From positions 1,976 through 65,975 of the forward strand of contig NZ_OMPC01000001.1 of assembly GCF_900312675.1 (NCBI RefSeq): 64,000 bases of DNA, given 5' to 3'. Position numbers and translations under genes: made by a program. A model generated the notes under the pieces. It ran no database searches. It was given only the letters and a program-made list of their open reading frames with translations, and was not told the DNA's origin. The stretch is from Aliivibrio sp. EL58 (GTDB lineage: Bacteria > Pseudomonadota > Gammaproteobacteria > Enterobacterales > Vibrionaceae). Position 1 is the first letter of the stretch. Each line of letters starts with the position of its first letter. Shown one piece after another: positions 10,181 to 20,637 of this stretch.

Positions 10181-10208
10181 GTATTATTCATAGAAACCTC
10201 TCTCACAA
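10181..10208 (-). promoter_or_regulatory. Probable promoter of the 29-residue ORF
   Basis: Minus-strand TTGTGA (10203-10208), 16-bp spacer, TAATAC (10181-10186). Predicted start is near 10174, about 17 bases before the ORF. Confidence 0.45.
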
Positions 10209-10249
10209 AATTTCTTATTCCATAAAATAGTTAGCAAAGCTTATGCCAC

Positions 10250-11989
10250 CTATACGACTGCTTTCTCATTTCTGTGATATTGATTCAAACACTCAGTCGG
10301 TTTTGCTAGATCTGGATAATGAGATAGATAATCAATCATACAATCTGCCATTGAATAAGACGTCGTGATCACCTCTTCTTCTCTATGCAGAAGAGGCGCA
10401 TATCCCTCTTTACCCTTAATGGTATAAGCTGTTGATGTGCCATAGTATATTTTTTCATCAAGAACACTTAACCACCCTACCTTAGGGTTATAAATACTAA
10501 ATTCAGTAATGCGAGAGCCGCTTGGTTTACTTGCATCATAGCGATAACGCAGCTGAGATACATAAGGAAAGCTGCCTGAGCCACTACCAATCACCCCATT
10601 ATCTGTTGCGTTATCAATTGCCCCCTCTATTGCCGCTTTTAAGTATTTTCCTTTAATACTATAAATGACAATGGGAATCGCGAAAGGCAATACTTTTCCG
10701 GCAATATCAGCATAAGTGATCTCCCCTTGATTTAACCCCGCGCGCACACCCCCTGCGTTATGCATTGCAAACTGAACTCGATTATCTATTTGATGAGCTT
10801 TTGAATAAAATGACTCGACAACCCAAGGCGCGATATCACTTTGTCCTTGTTCATCAGGAATACGACGATGACTTAAATCGGTAGTGCAATGTCCAATAAT
10901 CTGTTGTGATAAACGTTCAACTTCTTCTCGATACTTATCGATGAGCAATGCTTCAATCTTTGGGTCTTTATCGCAAAAGGTAGTATGTTTAAAGTCGGCT
11001 AAAGTCTTGGTGATTTTTGATAATTGTTCGGCTTCAATTTGATGACTGCACGCCTTATCCGTATACGCAACATCATCAATCAATAAGCTATTTTTCCCAT
11101 TAAATCCAATTAACTTTCCGTCATTAGAATAGGTTAAATCACAATAGCCCAAGGCAAGCGCATGACAGCCAGCTTGCACAATGTGAGTTCCATTAACTCT
11201 TTCACCGTAATTTGCTCGCTCTTCCAAACCAATCTCAGTAAAGTCACCTTGCAACACATGACTATGACCACCAATGATCAAATCAATCCCAGAAACAGAT
11301 TGAGCTAATTGTTTGTCCGCTTCATAACCAAGATGACTCACAATAATAACGTTATCGATACCTTTAGCTGCTAAGTACTGCATCGTTGATTTTGCTGTCT
11401 CAATCGCATTTTTAAAGGGAGTGTCAGGATCAGGGCTAGCTAACACTTCCATTTGATCTATCGTTAAACCAAAAATAGCAACGTCAATATTACCGACGTG
11501 TTTAATCATGTACTTAGCGATCTGGCGATCCGTATCAAAATCTAAGATCCGTTCTTGATATTTTAACCCATGACCTTTTGACTGCTCTTCATGACTTAAA
11601 TCCCAGTTACCCATTAATATCGGAAATTGAGTCGATGCAATAAACTCACTAACGAGATCATTACCAAGATCAAACTCGTGATTTCCGAGTACCATGCCAT
11701 CAAGAGGTAATTGGTTAAGCAATTCAGCGTTCGCTTTGCCTTTATACAATGAAAAATATAGGGTACCTTGAAAACAATCACCCGCGTGAAACAGAGAAAC
11801 AGCTCCCCCTTTTTGCTTATGCGCTTCTGAGAGAAGCGCAATTTGGTGAGATAAGCGTGAAAAACCACCACATTTGATATAAAACTTATCTAATCCACGG
11901 CAATTCAGTGCGATTACTGATTCATCAAAATAAGAATGCGTGTCATTAATGTGCATGACTCTTAATATATTGCTCTTTTGATTTTCCAT
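10250..11989 (-). CDS. 5'-nucleotidase / UDP-sugar hydrolase family metallophosphoesterase (cytosolic)
   Basis: A 579-residue two-domain enzyme. The N-terminal calcineurin-type domain has HINDTHSYFD, HAGDCFQGT, GNHEFDLG, VSHLGYEAD and GGHSHV, the full set of metal ligands. The C-terminal 5'-nucleotidase domain carries NAGGVRAGL. Unlike UshA, it starts MENQKSNILRVMHIND with no signal peptide, so it should act in the cytoplasm. The likely reaction is phosphate removal from nucleotides; the exact substrate is not shown. It lies about 200 bp from, and divergent to, the YbjD-like gene. AAGGA precedes the start by 6 bases. Confidence 0.9.
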   Translation of the reverse strand: MENQKSNILRVMHINDTHSYFDESVIALNCRGLDKFYIKCGGFSRLSHQIALLSEAHKQKGGAVSLFHAGDCFQGTLYFSLYKGKANAELLNQLPLDGMVLGNHEFDLGNDLVSEFIASTQFPILMGNWDLSHEEQSKGHGLKYQERILDFDTDRQIAKYMIKHVGNIDVAIFGLTIDQMEVLASPDPDTPFKNAIETAKSTMQYLAAKGIDNVIIVSHLGYEADKQLAQSVSGIDLIIGGHSHVLQGDFTEIGLEERANYGERVNGTHIVQAGCHALALGYCDLTYSNDGKLIGFNGKNSLLIDDVAYTDKACSHQIEAEQLSKITKTLADFKHTTFCDKDPKIEALLIDKYREEVERLSQQIIGHCTTDLSHRRIPDEQGQSDIAPWVVESFYSKAHQIDNRVQFAMHNAGGVRAGLNQGEITYADIAGKVLPFAIPIVIYSIKGKYLKAAIEGAIDNATDNGVIGSGSGSFPYVSQLRYRYDASKPSGSRITEFSIYNPKVGWLSVLDEKIYYGTSTAYTIKGKEGYAPLLHREEEVITTSYSMADCMIDYLSHYPDLAKPTECLNQYHRNEKAVV

Positions 11990-12196
11990 TTCTTTTCCTT
12001 TTTAGAGCAAACAAATATAACAAACTAACTAGATGGTCACTATACCTGTATACAATGACCTAAAAATCAACATTATTACTTATAAAAAATTCAGTAAGTT
12101 ACCGTCAGTATAATTAATAATTGTGACTCCCATAATGCTTTACTTGATTCAGTTGCTATATAGTTATTTATAACCCGTCTCTGATGAGGAATCATT

Positions 12197-13834
12197 ATGC
12201 TCTTAGAACGAATTGAAGTCTCAGGATTTAGAGGTATTAAACGCTTATCCCTTTCATTTGAACAATTAACCACCTTAATTGGTGAAAACACGTGGGGAAA
12301 ATCATCTTTACTTGATGCCTTATCCATTGCATTGCCTGTTTCAGGAGAGCTTCACCAATTCACGTTAAAAGACTTTCATCAAGATCATTCTATCTCGTAC
12401 ACTCAAGATCAACATATCCAAATAATCATCAGCTGGAAGACCACAGAAAAGAATGAACACCGAGCAGGACGGTACAGAAAACTGTCTAGTCTTTGGCAAC
12501 CAGACGCGTCTAATCATTGCCAACGGATCTATTATCGTATTAGTGCGACAAATAATAACGACAAAATCACCTCTTCAAGTACCTTTCTAGATAATGAAGG
12601 TAATGTTCTTCGATACCATAAAATTGAAAAATTAGTCACTGAATTAATCCACCTTCACCCAGTGATCCGCATCCGTGATTCTCGTCGATTAAACCAAGAG
12701 GATGCGATTCCTCCTCTTTCCAATGATCGTATAGAACGAAGAATAAATAATACTTGTCGCCGCTTGATAAGCGCACCAGGTCAAGTTAATCGAGGGGAAA
12801 TAAAAAGCGCCCTTCGCTCTATGCAATCACTAGTTGAGCATTATTTTGCCTTTCGGAATCACAAAAAGCACACACCACATCGCATTCATGATGATCTCTT
12901 TTTTGGACAAAAAACAGAAGGTGTTTCCTTATCCCAATTTATTAATCAAGATAATACAAAACAGACAAAACTCTTGCTACTTGGCTTATTAAATACTTAT
13001 TTGCGTGCAAAAGGCCCTAACACACTAAAAAAATCAGCAAGACCGCTAATGATTATTGAAGATCCAGAAGGCCGATTACACCCAACACAACTTATTCAAG
13101 CATGGTCTTTACTTAATCATATACCCATGCAAAAGATCCTCACCACCAACAGTAGCGAGTTATTAAGTGCCGTTCCATTATGCTCAATTCGCCGCTTAGT
13201 GAGAGAATCAGACTCCACTTCTAGCTATTCTGTCTCACCAACCTGTTTATCAAGAGATGATTTACGTCGCATCACTTTTCATATCCGCTTTCAACGAACG
13301 AACGCTTTATTTGCGCGATGTTGGTTATTAGTAGAAGGTGAAACAGAAGTCTGGTTATTCAATGAAATGGCTCGAATGCTAGGATATAACCTTGCTGCTG
13401 AAGGCGTACAAATTATTGAATTTGCTCAATCAGGATTAAAATCATTAATTAAAATAGCCAAAGCGCTGCATATTGAATGGCACGTTGTGACAGATGGAGA
13501 TCCCGCAGGTAAGAAATACGCATTTGCGGTGAAAAGTCAGTTAGATCATGAGCACGAACGCCATAGATTGACCGAATTACCTCATAAAGACATTGAGCAC
13601 TACCTTTATCATCATGGGTTTGAAGATCTATTCAGAGAACTTGCGAATATACCAAAAGATCAACATGTTCCCCCAAAGAAAATAATAATTAAAGCACTAA
13701 AGAAATATGCAAAGCCAGATTTAGCGTTAGCTATCGTGCAGCACAGTGAAGAACAAGGTATTGATAGCATTCCACTATTATTACGTTGGACGCTAAAACG
13801 AACCGTCACCATGGCAAAAGGTCAGGGTAACTAA
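12197..13834 (+). CDS. ybjD: OLD-family ATP-dependent nuclease, YbjD-like (DUF2813)
   Basis: A 545-residue protein that strongly recalls E. coli YbjD. The N-terminal ABC-type ATPase half begins MLLERIEVSGFRGIKRL and has the Walker A GENTWGKSSLLD at about residues 29-40. The conserved IEDPEGRLHP stretch is the Walker B region. The C-terminal TOPRIM domain begins WLLVEGETEVW and has TDGDPAGKKY, giving the Glu and Asp residues of OLD nucleases. OLD proteins process DNA ends; the physiological role of YbjD is not settled. It is a single gene with a GAGGA ribosome site. Confidence 0.88.
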   Translation: MLLERIEVSGFRGIKRLSLSFEQLTTLIGENTWGKSSLLDALSIALPVSGELHQFTLKDFHQDHSISYTQDQHIQIIISWKTTEKNEHRAGRYRKLSSLWQPDASNHCQRIYYRISATNNNDKITSSSTFLDNEGNVLRYHKIEKLVTELIHLHPVIRIRDSRRLNQEDAIPPLSNDRIERRINNTCRRLISAPGQVNRGEIKSALRSMQSLVEHYFAFRNHKKHTPHRIHDDLFFGQKTEGVSLSQFINQDNTKQTKLLLLGLLNTYLRAKGPNTLKKSARPLMIIEDPEGRLHPTQLIQAWSLLNHIPMQKILTTNSSELLSAVPLCSIRRLVRESDSTSSYSVSPTCLSRDDLRRITFHIRFQRTNALFARCWLLVEGETEVWLFNEMARMLGYNLAAEGVQIIEFAQSGLKSLIKIAKALHIEWHVVTDGDPAGKKYAFAVKSQLDHEHERHRLTELPHKDIEHYLYHHGFEDLFRELANIPKDQHVPPKKIIIKALKKYAKPDLALAIVQHSEEQGIDSIPLLLRWTLKRTVTMAKGQGN

Positions 13835-13857
13835 TGTGATAACTACTTCTACAAAAA

Positions 13858-13890
13858 AACGCCAGTCATTTTAAAGTGACTGGCGTTATT
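13858..13890. terminator. Bidirectional terminator between ybjD-like gene and aroG
   Basis: AACGCCAGTCA / TGACTGGCGTT hairpin, with an A run on the left and a T-rich stretch on the right. It serves the two convergent genes. Confidence 0.9.
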
Positions 13891-13904
13891 ATTATTCTAA
13901 CAAC

Positions 13905-14957
13905 TTATTTATTTCGACGAGCAGTAACAGCCTCAGCTAATTGACGGAGTACGGCTTCAGTGTCATCCCAACCAATACATGCATCGGTGATTGATTGGCC
14001 ATAAGTCTCTGCTTTACCACAAACCAAATCTTGACGGCCTTCTACAAGGTGACTCTCAATCATCACACCAAATACAGCTTCTTCACCGCCCGCAATCTGA
14101 CCAGAAACATCATCAGAAACAATCATCTGGCGCTTAAAGTCTTTTGAGCTATTAGCATGACTAAAATCAATCATCACTTTTTCAGGTAAACCTGAAGCAG
14201 CTAATTGCTCTTTAACTGGCTTAACATGAGCGGCACTGTAGTTTGGCTCTTTACCACCACGAAGGATAATATGGCAATCAGGGTTACCTGCAGTTTCAAT
14301 AATTGCAGAGTGACCATATTTAGTTACTGATAAGAAATGGTGAGAAGAACCCGCCGAGCGGATTGCATCAGTGGCAATTTTAATGTTGCCATCAGTACCA
14401 TTCTTAAAACCAACAGGACAAGAAAGACCTGAAGATAGCTCACGGTGAACTTGTGACTCAGTTGTACGTGCTCCGATAGCACCCCAGCTGATTAAGTCAC
14501 CCATGTATTGTGGAGTGATCATATCTAGGAATTCACCAGCAGTTGGTAAACCCATATCAGTAAGATCAAGCAGCAACTTACGTCCCATACGAAGACCATC
14601 ATTTAACTTAAATGAATCATCCATGTACGGGTCATTGATTAACCCTTTCCAACCTACTGTTGTACGTGGTTTTTCAAAATAGACACGCATAACTACTTCA
14701 AGGCGATCCCCTAACTCATCACGTAATGTTTTAAGTTTGGCACCATATTCTAAAGCGGCTTCAGTATCATGAATTGAACACGGGCCAATAATAACAAGAA
14801 GGCGATCATCGTCACCTTGTAAAATATTATGGATAGCTTCACGAGATTGAAATACAGTTTTCGCCGCAATCTCAGTCGCTGGAAATTTTTCTAAAACAGC
14901 AACAGGCGGTAATAGTTCTTTTACTTTATTAATTCGTACATCATCAGTTTGATACAT
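13905..14957 (-). CDS. aroG: 3-deoxy-7-phosphoheptulonate synthase (DAHP synthase), AroG type
   Basis: Catalyses the first step of the shikimate pathway from phosphoenolpyruvate and erythrose 4-phosphate. The 350-residue length equals E. coli AroG, and the sequence matches it closely throughout (IGPCSIHD, FEKPRTTVGWKGL, GARTTESQVHRE, GFKNGTDG, IDFSHANSSK). The N terminus (MYQTDDVRINKVKELLPP) is closest to the Phe-sensitive isozyme as I remember it, but feedback specificity cannot be proved from this reading. It is a single gene with its own promoter and terminator. Confidence 0.95.
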   Translation of the reverse strand: MYQTDDVRINKVKELLPPVAVLEKFPATEIAAKTVFQSREAIHNILQGDDDRLLVIIGPCSIHDTEAALEYGAKLKTLRDELGDRLEVVMRVYFEKPRTTVGWKGLINDPYMDDSFKLNDGLRMGRKLLLDLTDMGLPTAGEFLDMITPQYMGDLISWGAIGARTTESQVHRELSSGLSCPVGFKNGTDGNIKIATDAIRSAGSSHHFLSVTKYGHSAIIETAGNPDCHIILRGGKEPNYSAAHVKPVKEQLAASGLPEKVMIDFSHANSSKDFKRQMIVSDDVSGQIAGGEEAVFGVMIESHLVEGRQDLVCGKAETYGQSITDACIGWDDTEAVLRQLAEAVTARRNK

Positions 14958-14977
14958 TACTTCTCTTCCATCTATTT

Positions 14978-15004
14978 ATGCAGTTTATTGTTTATATACT
15001 GCAT
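14978..15004 (-). promoter_or_regulatory. 5'-leader hairpin of aroG
   Basis: ATGCAGT (14978-14984) and ACTGCAT (14998-15004) form a 7-bp stem in the leader, about 20 bases before the aroG start. It has no U run on the minus strand, so it is not a terminator. It may affect translation or message stability. Confidence 0.35.
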
Positions 15005-15023
15005 CTTTATTCTCCATACTGTT

Positions 15024-15052
15024 AACGTAACGTGTCTTTAACTGTTGTGCAA
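15024..15052 (-). promoter_or_regulatory. Probable aroG promoter
   Basis: Minus-strand TTGCAC (15047-15052), 17-bp spacer, TACGTT (15024-15029). I saw no convincing TyrR or TrpR box around it. Confidence 0.45.
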
Positions 15053-15209
15053 TGGTTAATTTAATATAAATTACTTCTCACTAGATTTTTCACATAAAGC
15101 AGACATAACCCTATATTTTGATTAAAAATAAACCGCTCCATTAAGAATCACTTCTTTAGCTTTATGAATATGTTACAGTAAGTTTAGTTCTCGAATGCTA
15201 GGATGAATT

Positions 15210-15956
15210 GTGACTAATAAAAATACAAATAAAGCCAATATCATTGATTTTAAATCCGTGGATAAATACTACGGACAATTTCATGCATTAAAAAACATTA
15301 ACCTTTCGATCAATGAAGGGGAAAAAGTCGTTATCTGTGGGCCTTCTGGCTCAGGGAAATCCACTCTTATTCGCTGCATCAATGCCTTAGAGTCTATTCA
15401 AGGTGGGACTCTTTCTCTCTTTGAACAACCACTCTCATCAAAGCAATTAATGAATGGCAAAGTCGGTATGGTGTTTCAACACTTTAATTTATTCCCGCAC
15501 TTAACCGTATTAGAAAACCTAACTCTGGCACCAATTAAAACATTAAAATTATCAAAAAAGGCGGCTATTGAACGAGCTTTAACGTATTTAGAACGAGTGA
15601 ATATCGCAGAACAAGCCGATAAGTACCCTTCTCAACTGTCTGGCGGACAGCAACAACGAGTTGCCATTGCTCGCTCTCTTTGTATGGAACCTCAAGTCCT
15701 TCTATTTGATGAGCCTACATCCGCACTTGATCCTGAAATGATCAGTGAAGTGCTAGATGTAATGTCTGTTCTCGCTAAAGATGGCATGACTATGGTGTGC
15801 GTGACGCATGAAATGGGGTTTGCTAAAAAAGTCGCCGATCGTGTGGTATTTATGGATGAAGGAGAAATCCTTGAAATTGCGAAACCTGAGCAGTTCTTTG
15901 ATAACCCACAACACCAACGTACTCAACAATTTTTAAACCAAATCTTAAGTTACTAA
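15210..15956 (+). CDS. Polar amino-acid ABC transporter, ATP-binding protein
   Basis: A 248-residue ABC ATPase of the GlnQ/HisP/ArtP type. Walker A is GPSGSGKST at about residues 45-53, the Q-loop region is [14 protein letters not shown], the signature is LSGGQQQR and Walker B is [12 protein letters not shown]. The start is GTG at 15210, with AGGA six bases before it. It is the first gene of a four-gene cassette (ATPase, permease, binding protein, permease) and ends one base before the next gene begins. Confidence 0.95.
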   Translation: MTNKNTNKANIIDFKSVDKYYGQFHALKNINLSINEGEKVVICGPSGSGKSTLIRCINALESIQGGTLSLFEQPLSSKQLMNGKVGMVFQHFNLFPHLTVLENLTLAPIKTLKLSKKAAIERALTYLERVNIAEQADKYPSQLSGGQQQRVAIARSLCMEPQVLLFDEPTSALDPEMISEVLDVMSVLAKDGMTMVCVTHEMGFAKKVADRVVFMDEGEILEIAKPEQFFDNPQHQRTQQFLNQILSY

Positions 15957-15957
15957 T

Positions 15958-16752
15958 ATGAATCGTTTAAAAACAATTTTAGCCCCTGTGTTATCTGCTC
16001 TATTGCAAATATCACTATTGGCGGTTGCGCTCTATTGGATTTTAAACAGCGGTGCACAAGCCATGAATTATCAATGGCAGTGGGATCGTGTGCCTGAGTT
16101 CATTTTCTTCTATGAAGATGGCGAATGGTTCCCTGCTGAATTGATGGAAGGACTCGTCGTCACCTTACAAATTTCAGCCATTAGCGCCATTGCCACTCTA
16201 GCCATTGCACTGATCATTGCATTATTGCGCCTTTCAGACTCCATAATCGGTCGTAGTATTGCCACCTTATACATTGAGCTTATCCGTAATACGCCTTTAT
16301 TAGTGCAAATTTACCTGCTTTATTTTGTCTTTGGTCCATTTTTAGGTTTGGACAGATTCACAACAGCCGTTCTTGCTTTAGCCCTATTCCAAGGCGCTTA
16401 TACCGCTGAAATTTTACGATCAGGCCTAATCAATTTACCAAAAGGACAATTCGAAGCTTGTAAAACATTAGGATTGTCTTCGTTCAACAGCTATCGCTAT
16501 ATAGTATTACCCCAAGTGGTAAGAAAAACCTTACCCTCATTAACCAATGAATTAGTTTCTTTAGTCAAAAATTCTTCTATAGTCAGTGTGATGGCTATTT
16601 TTGATTTAACTACTGAAGGACGAAATATCGTCTCTGATACGGCAATGCCTTTTGAAATTTGGTTCACTGTCGCAGCTATTTATCTGGTCATCACTTTAAG
16701 TCTTTCCGGGCTATCCGCTTGGTTAGAGCATCGCATGCATAATGCATATTAA
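15958..16752 (+). CDS. Polar amino-acid ABC transporter, permease 1
   Basis: A 264-residue inner-membrane permease of the HisMQ family with five or six membrane segments. The EAA loop that docks on the ATPase is seen in GQFEACKTLGLSSFNSYRYIVLPQ, of which the key residues are the E, A, G and the trailing P. The N-terminal region (QAMNYQWQWDRVPEF) is shared with permease 2 of the same operon (YHWQWSRALEL), so the two are paralogues. No intergenic spacer separates it from the ATPase gene. Confidence 0.92.
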   Translation: MNRLKTILAPVLSALLQISLLAVALYWILNSGAQAMNYQWQWDRVPEFIFFYEDGEWFPAELMEGLVVTLQISAISAIATLAIALIIALLRLSDSIIGRSIATLYIELIRNTPLLVQIYLLYFVFGPFLGLDRFTTAVLALALFQGAYTAEILRSGLINLPKGQFEACKTLGLSSFNSYRYIVLPQVVRKTLPSLTNELVSLVKNSSIVSVMAIFDLTTEGRNIVSDTAMPFEIWFTVAAIYLVITLSLSGLSAWLEHRMHNAY

Positions 16753-16767
16753 TGGAGAACCCCTCGC

Positions 16768-17577
16768 ATGAAGCAACTACTCGCATCATTACTCAGCTTG
16801 AGTTTACTTTTTAGTGGCTCAGTATTTTCTGCTACCTCATCAGACAGCACACCTAATCTCGATAAAATAAAAGAGAGAGGAACACTAAAAGTAGGTTTAA
16901 GTACTTTTGTTCCTTGGGCTATGCGAGATAAACAAGGTGAGCTGATTGGCTTTGAAGTTGATGTAGCAAAACGTTTAGCGAAAGATTCAGGATTAAAAAT
17001 TGAATTCATTCCTACCGCTTGGGATGGCATTATCCCTTCACTTATCTCTGGTAAGTTTGATGTCATCATTGGTGGCTTAACGGTGACTGACGATCGCTCA
17101 AAAAGCGTATTATTTACCGTTCCTTATTCGCATTCTGGCGTTCAAGTTGCAGCCAACAAACAGCTAACAGAAGGCTTTACTCGAGAGCAGTTTAATTCTC
17201 GTCGTGTAAAATTTGCCGCTCGTCGTGGTTCAATCACGGTTGCGGCGATTAAAGAACATTTCCCTAAAGCCAAAGTGCTTCAGTTTGATGATGATGCTCA
17301 AGCGTTCCAAGAAGTATTAAATGGCAATGCTCATGCAGTAGCCGCATCAACACCAAAACCTGAATTTGATAGTATTAAGCATGCTGATGTCTTATATTTG
17401 CCTTTTAAAGAGCGCTTATCACAAGGTAATGAAGCCTTTGCGGTTCGCCTTGGTGAAGAAGATAAAAAAGCTTACTTTGATGCCTGGATCCAAGCTCGAA
17501 CAGCTGATGGTTGGCTAAAAGAGCGTTACGATTACTGGTTTACTAGCCTAGATTGGCAAACACAAACAGCGAACTAA
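16768..17577 (+). CDS. Polar amino-acid ABC transporter, periplasmic binding protein
   Basis: A 269-residue SBP_bac_3-type binding protein with a signal peptide (residues 1-21, ending VFSA). The mature part begins LDKIKERGTLKVGLSTFVPW and has the ligand-pocket segments GFEVDVAKRLA and GGLTVTDDRSK. Ligand specificity is not clear; the family binds polar amino acids such as glutamine, glutamate or arginine. It sits between the two permease genes, and GGAG lies ten bases before the ATG. Confidence 0.92.
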   Translation: MKQLLASLLSLSLLFSGSVFSATSSDSTPNLDKIKERGTLKVGLSTFVPWAMRDKQGELIGFEVDVAKRLAKDSGLKIEFIPTAWDGIIPSLISGKFDVIIGGLTVTDDRSKSVLFTVPYSHSGVQVAANKQLTEGFTREQFNSRRVKFAARRGSITVAAIKEHFPKAKVLQFDDDAQAFQEVLNGNAHAVAASTPKPEFDSIKHADVLYLPFKERLSQGNEAFAVRLGEEDKKAYFDAWIQARTADGWLKERYDYWFTSLDWQTQTAN

Positions 17578-17582
17578 TTACC

Positions 17583-18458
17583 ATGCAGCAAAGAGTTTCT
17601 TTAAAACTTAATCGATTAGATTGGATATTACTGACCATTGTCGCAAGCCTTATATTTTGGTTATACACGAAGGAAAGTGGCAGCCTTGTGTATCACTGGC
17701 AATGGTCTCGTGCGTTAGAGCTGCTATTTACCTCTAAAGCAGACGGTTCACTGCCCTATTTCTTTGATGGGGTATTTTCAACATTACGATTAACGTTTTG
17801 GGGAATGCTCTTTGCAGTTTTGTTCGGAATTCTTCTTGGCTTAGGTCGTCGTTCAAGTATTGCTATTTTTCGAGCATTGTCTAATAGCTATATTCAGCTT
17901 ATTCGCAACATTCCACCGTTAGTATTTATTTTCATTTTCTATTTCTTTATTGCAAACCAATTAGTGCCACTATTTGGCTTGGAGTCTCTACTCAGAGAAC
18001 ACAATGGCAGTATTAATGCGCTTCAATCATTCTTATTTGGCTCTGCCAATTTATGGGAAAACTTAGTTGCGGGTGTCCTTTGTATCGGTATGATCTCTGC
18101 TGCCTATATTGGAGAAGTCGTTCGTTCTGGCTTGGATGCGATACCTAAAGGTCAACATGAGGCGGCAAAAAGTTTAGGCTTATCCACTTGGCATCGTTAT
18201 CGTTATATTATTGCTCCGCAAGTATTTAAAGTGATTATTCCTTCTCTTGCTGGTCAATGTATCTCTTTAGTTAAAGATTCATCCATTATTTCATTGATTT
18301 CTATTCAAGAGTTAACGTTTGTTGGAACTGAAATCGCTAATTCAAGCGGTATGATTTTTGAGGTATGGATAGTGGTCGCGTTTTGCTACTTTATCCTTTG
18401 CTTTGCTTTATCTCGTCTTTTTTCTTATTGGGAAAGAGACAAAGCTATTGGTCATTAA
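17583..18458 (+). CDS. Polar amino-acid ABC transporter, permease 2
   Basis: A 291-residue HisMQ-type permease with an N-terminal membrane anchor, a periplasmic loop and the EAA motif in GQHEAAKSLGLSTWHRY. I chose the ATG at 17583, just after the stop of the binding-protein gene, over a TTG at 17553 that would overlap that gene by 25 bases. It is the last gene of the operon and is followed by a hairpin. Confidence 0.9.
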   Translation: MQQRVSLKLNRLDWILLTIVASLIFWLYTKESGSLVYHWQWSRALELLFTSKADGSLPYFFDGVFSTLRLTFWGMLFAVLFGILLGLGRRSSIAIFRALSNSYIQLIRNIPPLVFIFIFYFFIANQLVPLFGLESLLREHNGSINALQSFLFGSANLWENLVAGVLCIGMISAAYIGEVVRSGLDAIPKGQHEAAKSLGLSTWHRYRYIIAPQVFKVIIPSLAGQCISLVKDSSIISLISIQELTFVGTEIANSSGMIFEVWIVVAFCYFILCFALSRLFSYWERDKAIGH

Positions 18459-18494
18459 AGCCGTTATCGTATTAAAAATAGTAAAGATAAATAG

Positions 18495-18525
18495 AAAGCT
18501 CAGAGTTACCCCTGAGCTTTATTAT
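18495..18525 (+). terminator. Terminator of the amino-acid ABC operon
   Basis: AAAGCTCAG (18495-18503) / CTGAGCTTT (18512-18520) hairpin with a short T-rich tail. It lies 36 bp after the last permease gene. Confidence 0.7.
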
Positions 18526-18567
18526 CAATTTAATTGATACTTATACTAAGTTAGATAAGCATTTCTT

Positions 18568-20433
18568 TTACACTGTAAATCTATTCATGATTTTTTCTTG
18601 GCTTTCAACTAATGACACTTGCTCTCTTATCGCTACACCCGCACCTTGCGCCGCTTCATGAACTTGTATCGACAAATCTTTAATATTCACTGTTTTACCA
18701 TTAATCTCTTCAGCTACATGGCTTTGCTCTTCTGCTGCTGAGGCAATATGAATATTCATATCATTAATTTGTTGAATTGTTTCCCTGATTTGAGCTAATG
18801 CATCCGCTGTTTGTTGGGCTTTATCTACGGTTAATTCTGCTCGTTGTTGACTACACGACATTGAGGCCGATACTTTCGATGCCCCAGACTGAAGTTGGTC
18901 AATCATGGTCGCAATTTCTGTTGTGGATTGCTGAGTGCGCTGCGCTAACGTTCTTACTTCATCTGCAACAACTGCAAAACCACGCCCCGCTTCACCTGCA
19001 CGCGCTGACTCAATTGCTGCGTTCAAGGCTAATAAGTTGGTTTGTTCTGCGATATCATTGATAACACGTAAAATAGTTCCAATTCCATCTGTTGCTTTTT
19101 CTAATGACTCAACTTCTGCTACAGCTTGATTTATATTGTTAGACAATTCAGTCACTTCATTTGTTGATTGAATTACGACTGTCATACCGTTCTCTGTTGC
19201 ATTATCCGCTTGTTTCGCAAATTCAGCCGCTTGTTGAACATTATTTGCTACATCTACTGATGTTGCAGCCATTTCATTCATTGCGGTAGCCAGTTGCTCC
19301 AACTCCATCATTTGCGTATTCATTGCATTAACTGAGCCCTGTGCACCTGATGAAATCTGCTGTGTACCACTTAGTAATTGGTTGCTTAATTCTTTTGTTT
19401 CAGTGACTTGATTCTGTAAGTTTTCAATAAATTGATTAAAACCACGAGCTAACGGCGCAAACTCTGGATCAATTTTAGTATCTAAACGTTGTGTTAAATC
19501 GGCTTCGCCTGAAGCGACATTGTTAATCGCTTCATTTAACACTTTAACAGGTCGGATCAAACGTGAAATAAACATGAGCATAATAGTAATGGCAATAATA
19601 ACGGCAATCAGAGAATAGATAATAGAAGTTGTCCGCAATTGATTTATGTTATTAAAAATTTTCTCTTGATCAATAACCACACCAACAGACCACGCTTGCC
19701 CTTCAATGGCAGTAAAGTCGATATTATAAGGCTTACCTTCTAATTCTATCGATTGTACGCCAGCGCTTAGTTGAACATTAGGTAAAAATTCACTGAATGA
19801 TTTACCGTTAAATTGGCTGTTAGGGTGTGCGATTACCGTTCCATCTTGATCAACAATAAACAAGTAGCCTGCATCAAATAAATCAACTTGATTAACTAAA
19901 GTCGCCAAGCTGTCTAAACTTAAATCAAAGAAAATCGCACCATTAAAACGGCCATTTTCTTTTACTTCAGTACCAATAGAAACTAGGATTTGTCCTGTTG
20001 CCGCATCTTCATAAGGGGCTGTAATAATCGTTTGTCGCTGTTGTTTAGCGGCTTTATACCAGCTACGAGTTCTAGGATCATAGTTCGCAGGGTTCCAAGA
20101 AGGATCGTTACTAATAAAATCGCGCCCATCTTCAAAGCCAATACCTGCTAAAATAAACGCTTCTTTAATTTGTGGTTGCTTTAATATTTCCTTGATAGAA
20201 GCAGTCGTTGGATTCGCTTCGATCATAGCTGTCGCATACTCAGCTAAATTAGTTTTCCCTGCTAATTCTGCGCTCACGGTATTACGAACACCATCAACAA
20301 CTTCAGTAATACTTGATTCAACCTGATGTTCTACTTCTTGCTTCATTTTTAAATATTGAACAAGACTTAAAATTGATAACGTACACACCATAATAAGTGA
20401 AAACGCCGCAATTATTTTATGTCGAAACTTCAT
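18568..20433 (-). CDS. Methyl-accepting chemotaxis protein (dCache sensor)
   Basis: A 621-residue chemoreceptor. It has an N-terminal membrane segment (residues 6-24), a large periplasmic sensor of dCache type (about 30-270; typical motif [11 protein letters not shown]), a second membrane segment (about 273-295), a HAMP domain, and the cytoplasmic signalling hairpin with the conserved tip [20 protein letters not shown] chose the ATG at 20431-20433 with GGAAG six bases upstream; a GTG 18 bases earlier is less likely. dCache sensors often bind amino acids or organic acids, but the ligand here is unknown. Confidence 0.95.
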   Translation of the reverse strand: MKFRHKIIAAFSLIMVCTLSILSLVQYLKMKQEVEHQVESSITEVVDGVRNTVSAELAGKTNLAEYATAMIEANPTTASIKEILKQPQIKEAFILAGIGFEDGRDFISNDPSWNPANYDPRTRSWYKAAKQQRQTIITAPYEDAATGQILVSIGTEVKENGRFNGAIFFDLSLDSLATLVNQVDLFDAGYLFIVDQDGTVIAHPNSQFNGKSFSEFLPNVQLSAGVQSIELEGKPYNIDFTAIEGQAWSVGVVIDQEKIFNNINQLRTTSIIYSLIAVIIAITIMLMFISRLIRPVKVLNEAINNVASGEADLTQRLDTKIDPEFAPLARGFNQFIENLQNQVTETKELSNQLLSGTQQISSGAQGSVNAMNTQMMELEQLATAMNEMAATSVDVANNVQQAAEFAKQADNATENGMTVVIQSTNEVTELSNNINQAVAEVESLEKATDGIGTILRVINDIAEQTNLLALNAAIESARAGEAGRGFAVVADEVRTLAQRTQQSTTEIATMIDQLQSGASKVSASMSCSQQRAELTVDKAQQTADALAQIRETIQQINDMNIHIASAAEEQSHVAEEINGKTVNIKDLSIQVHEAAQGAGVAIREQVSLVESQEKIMNRFTV

Positions 20434-20553
20434 AGATACTTCCCTATACACAGCAATAAAGCATTACAGTAAAGAGATAATCTAATACTTTCTATCTACT
20501 AATAAAATAAACAATAACAATTCTGCAACAGGCGTCTCATTTGTAAAAATATC

Positions 20554-20586
20554 AAAAAAAGCAGCCTCATTATAAATGAGACTGCT
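20554..20586 (-). terminator. Intrinsic terminator of the YciC-like gene
   Basis: AGCAGTCTCAT / ATGAGGCTGCT stem with one mismatch, followed on the minus strand by seven U residues. It lies about 50 bp after the stop at 20638. Confidence 0.8.
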
Positions 20587-20637
20587 TAGTATTTAAATTC
20601 AACTGGTTAGATTGATATTTAGTATTAAATCAATACG

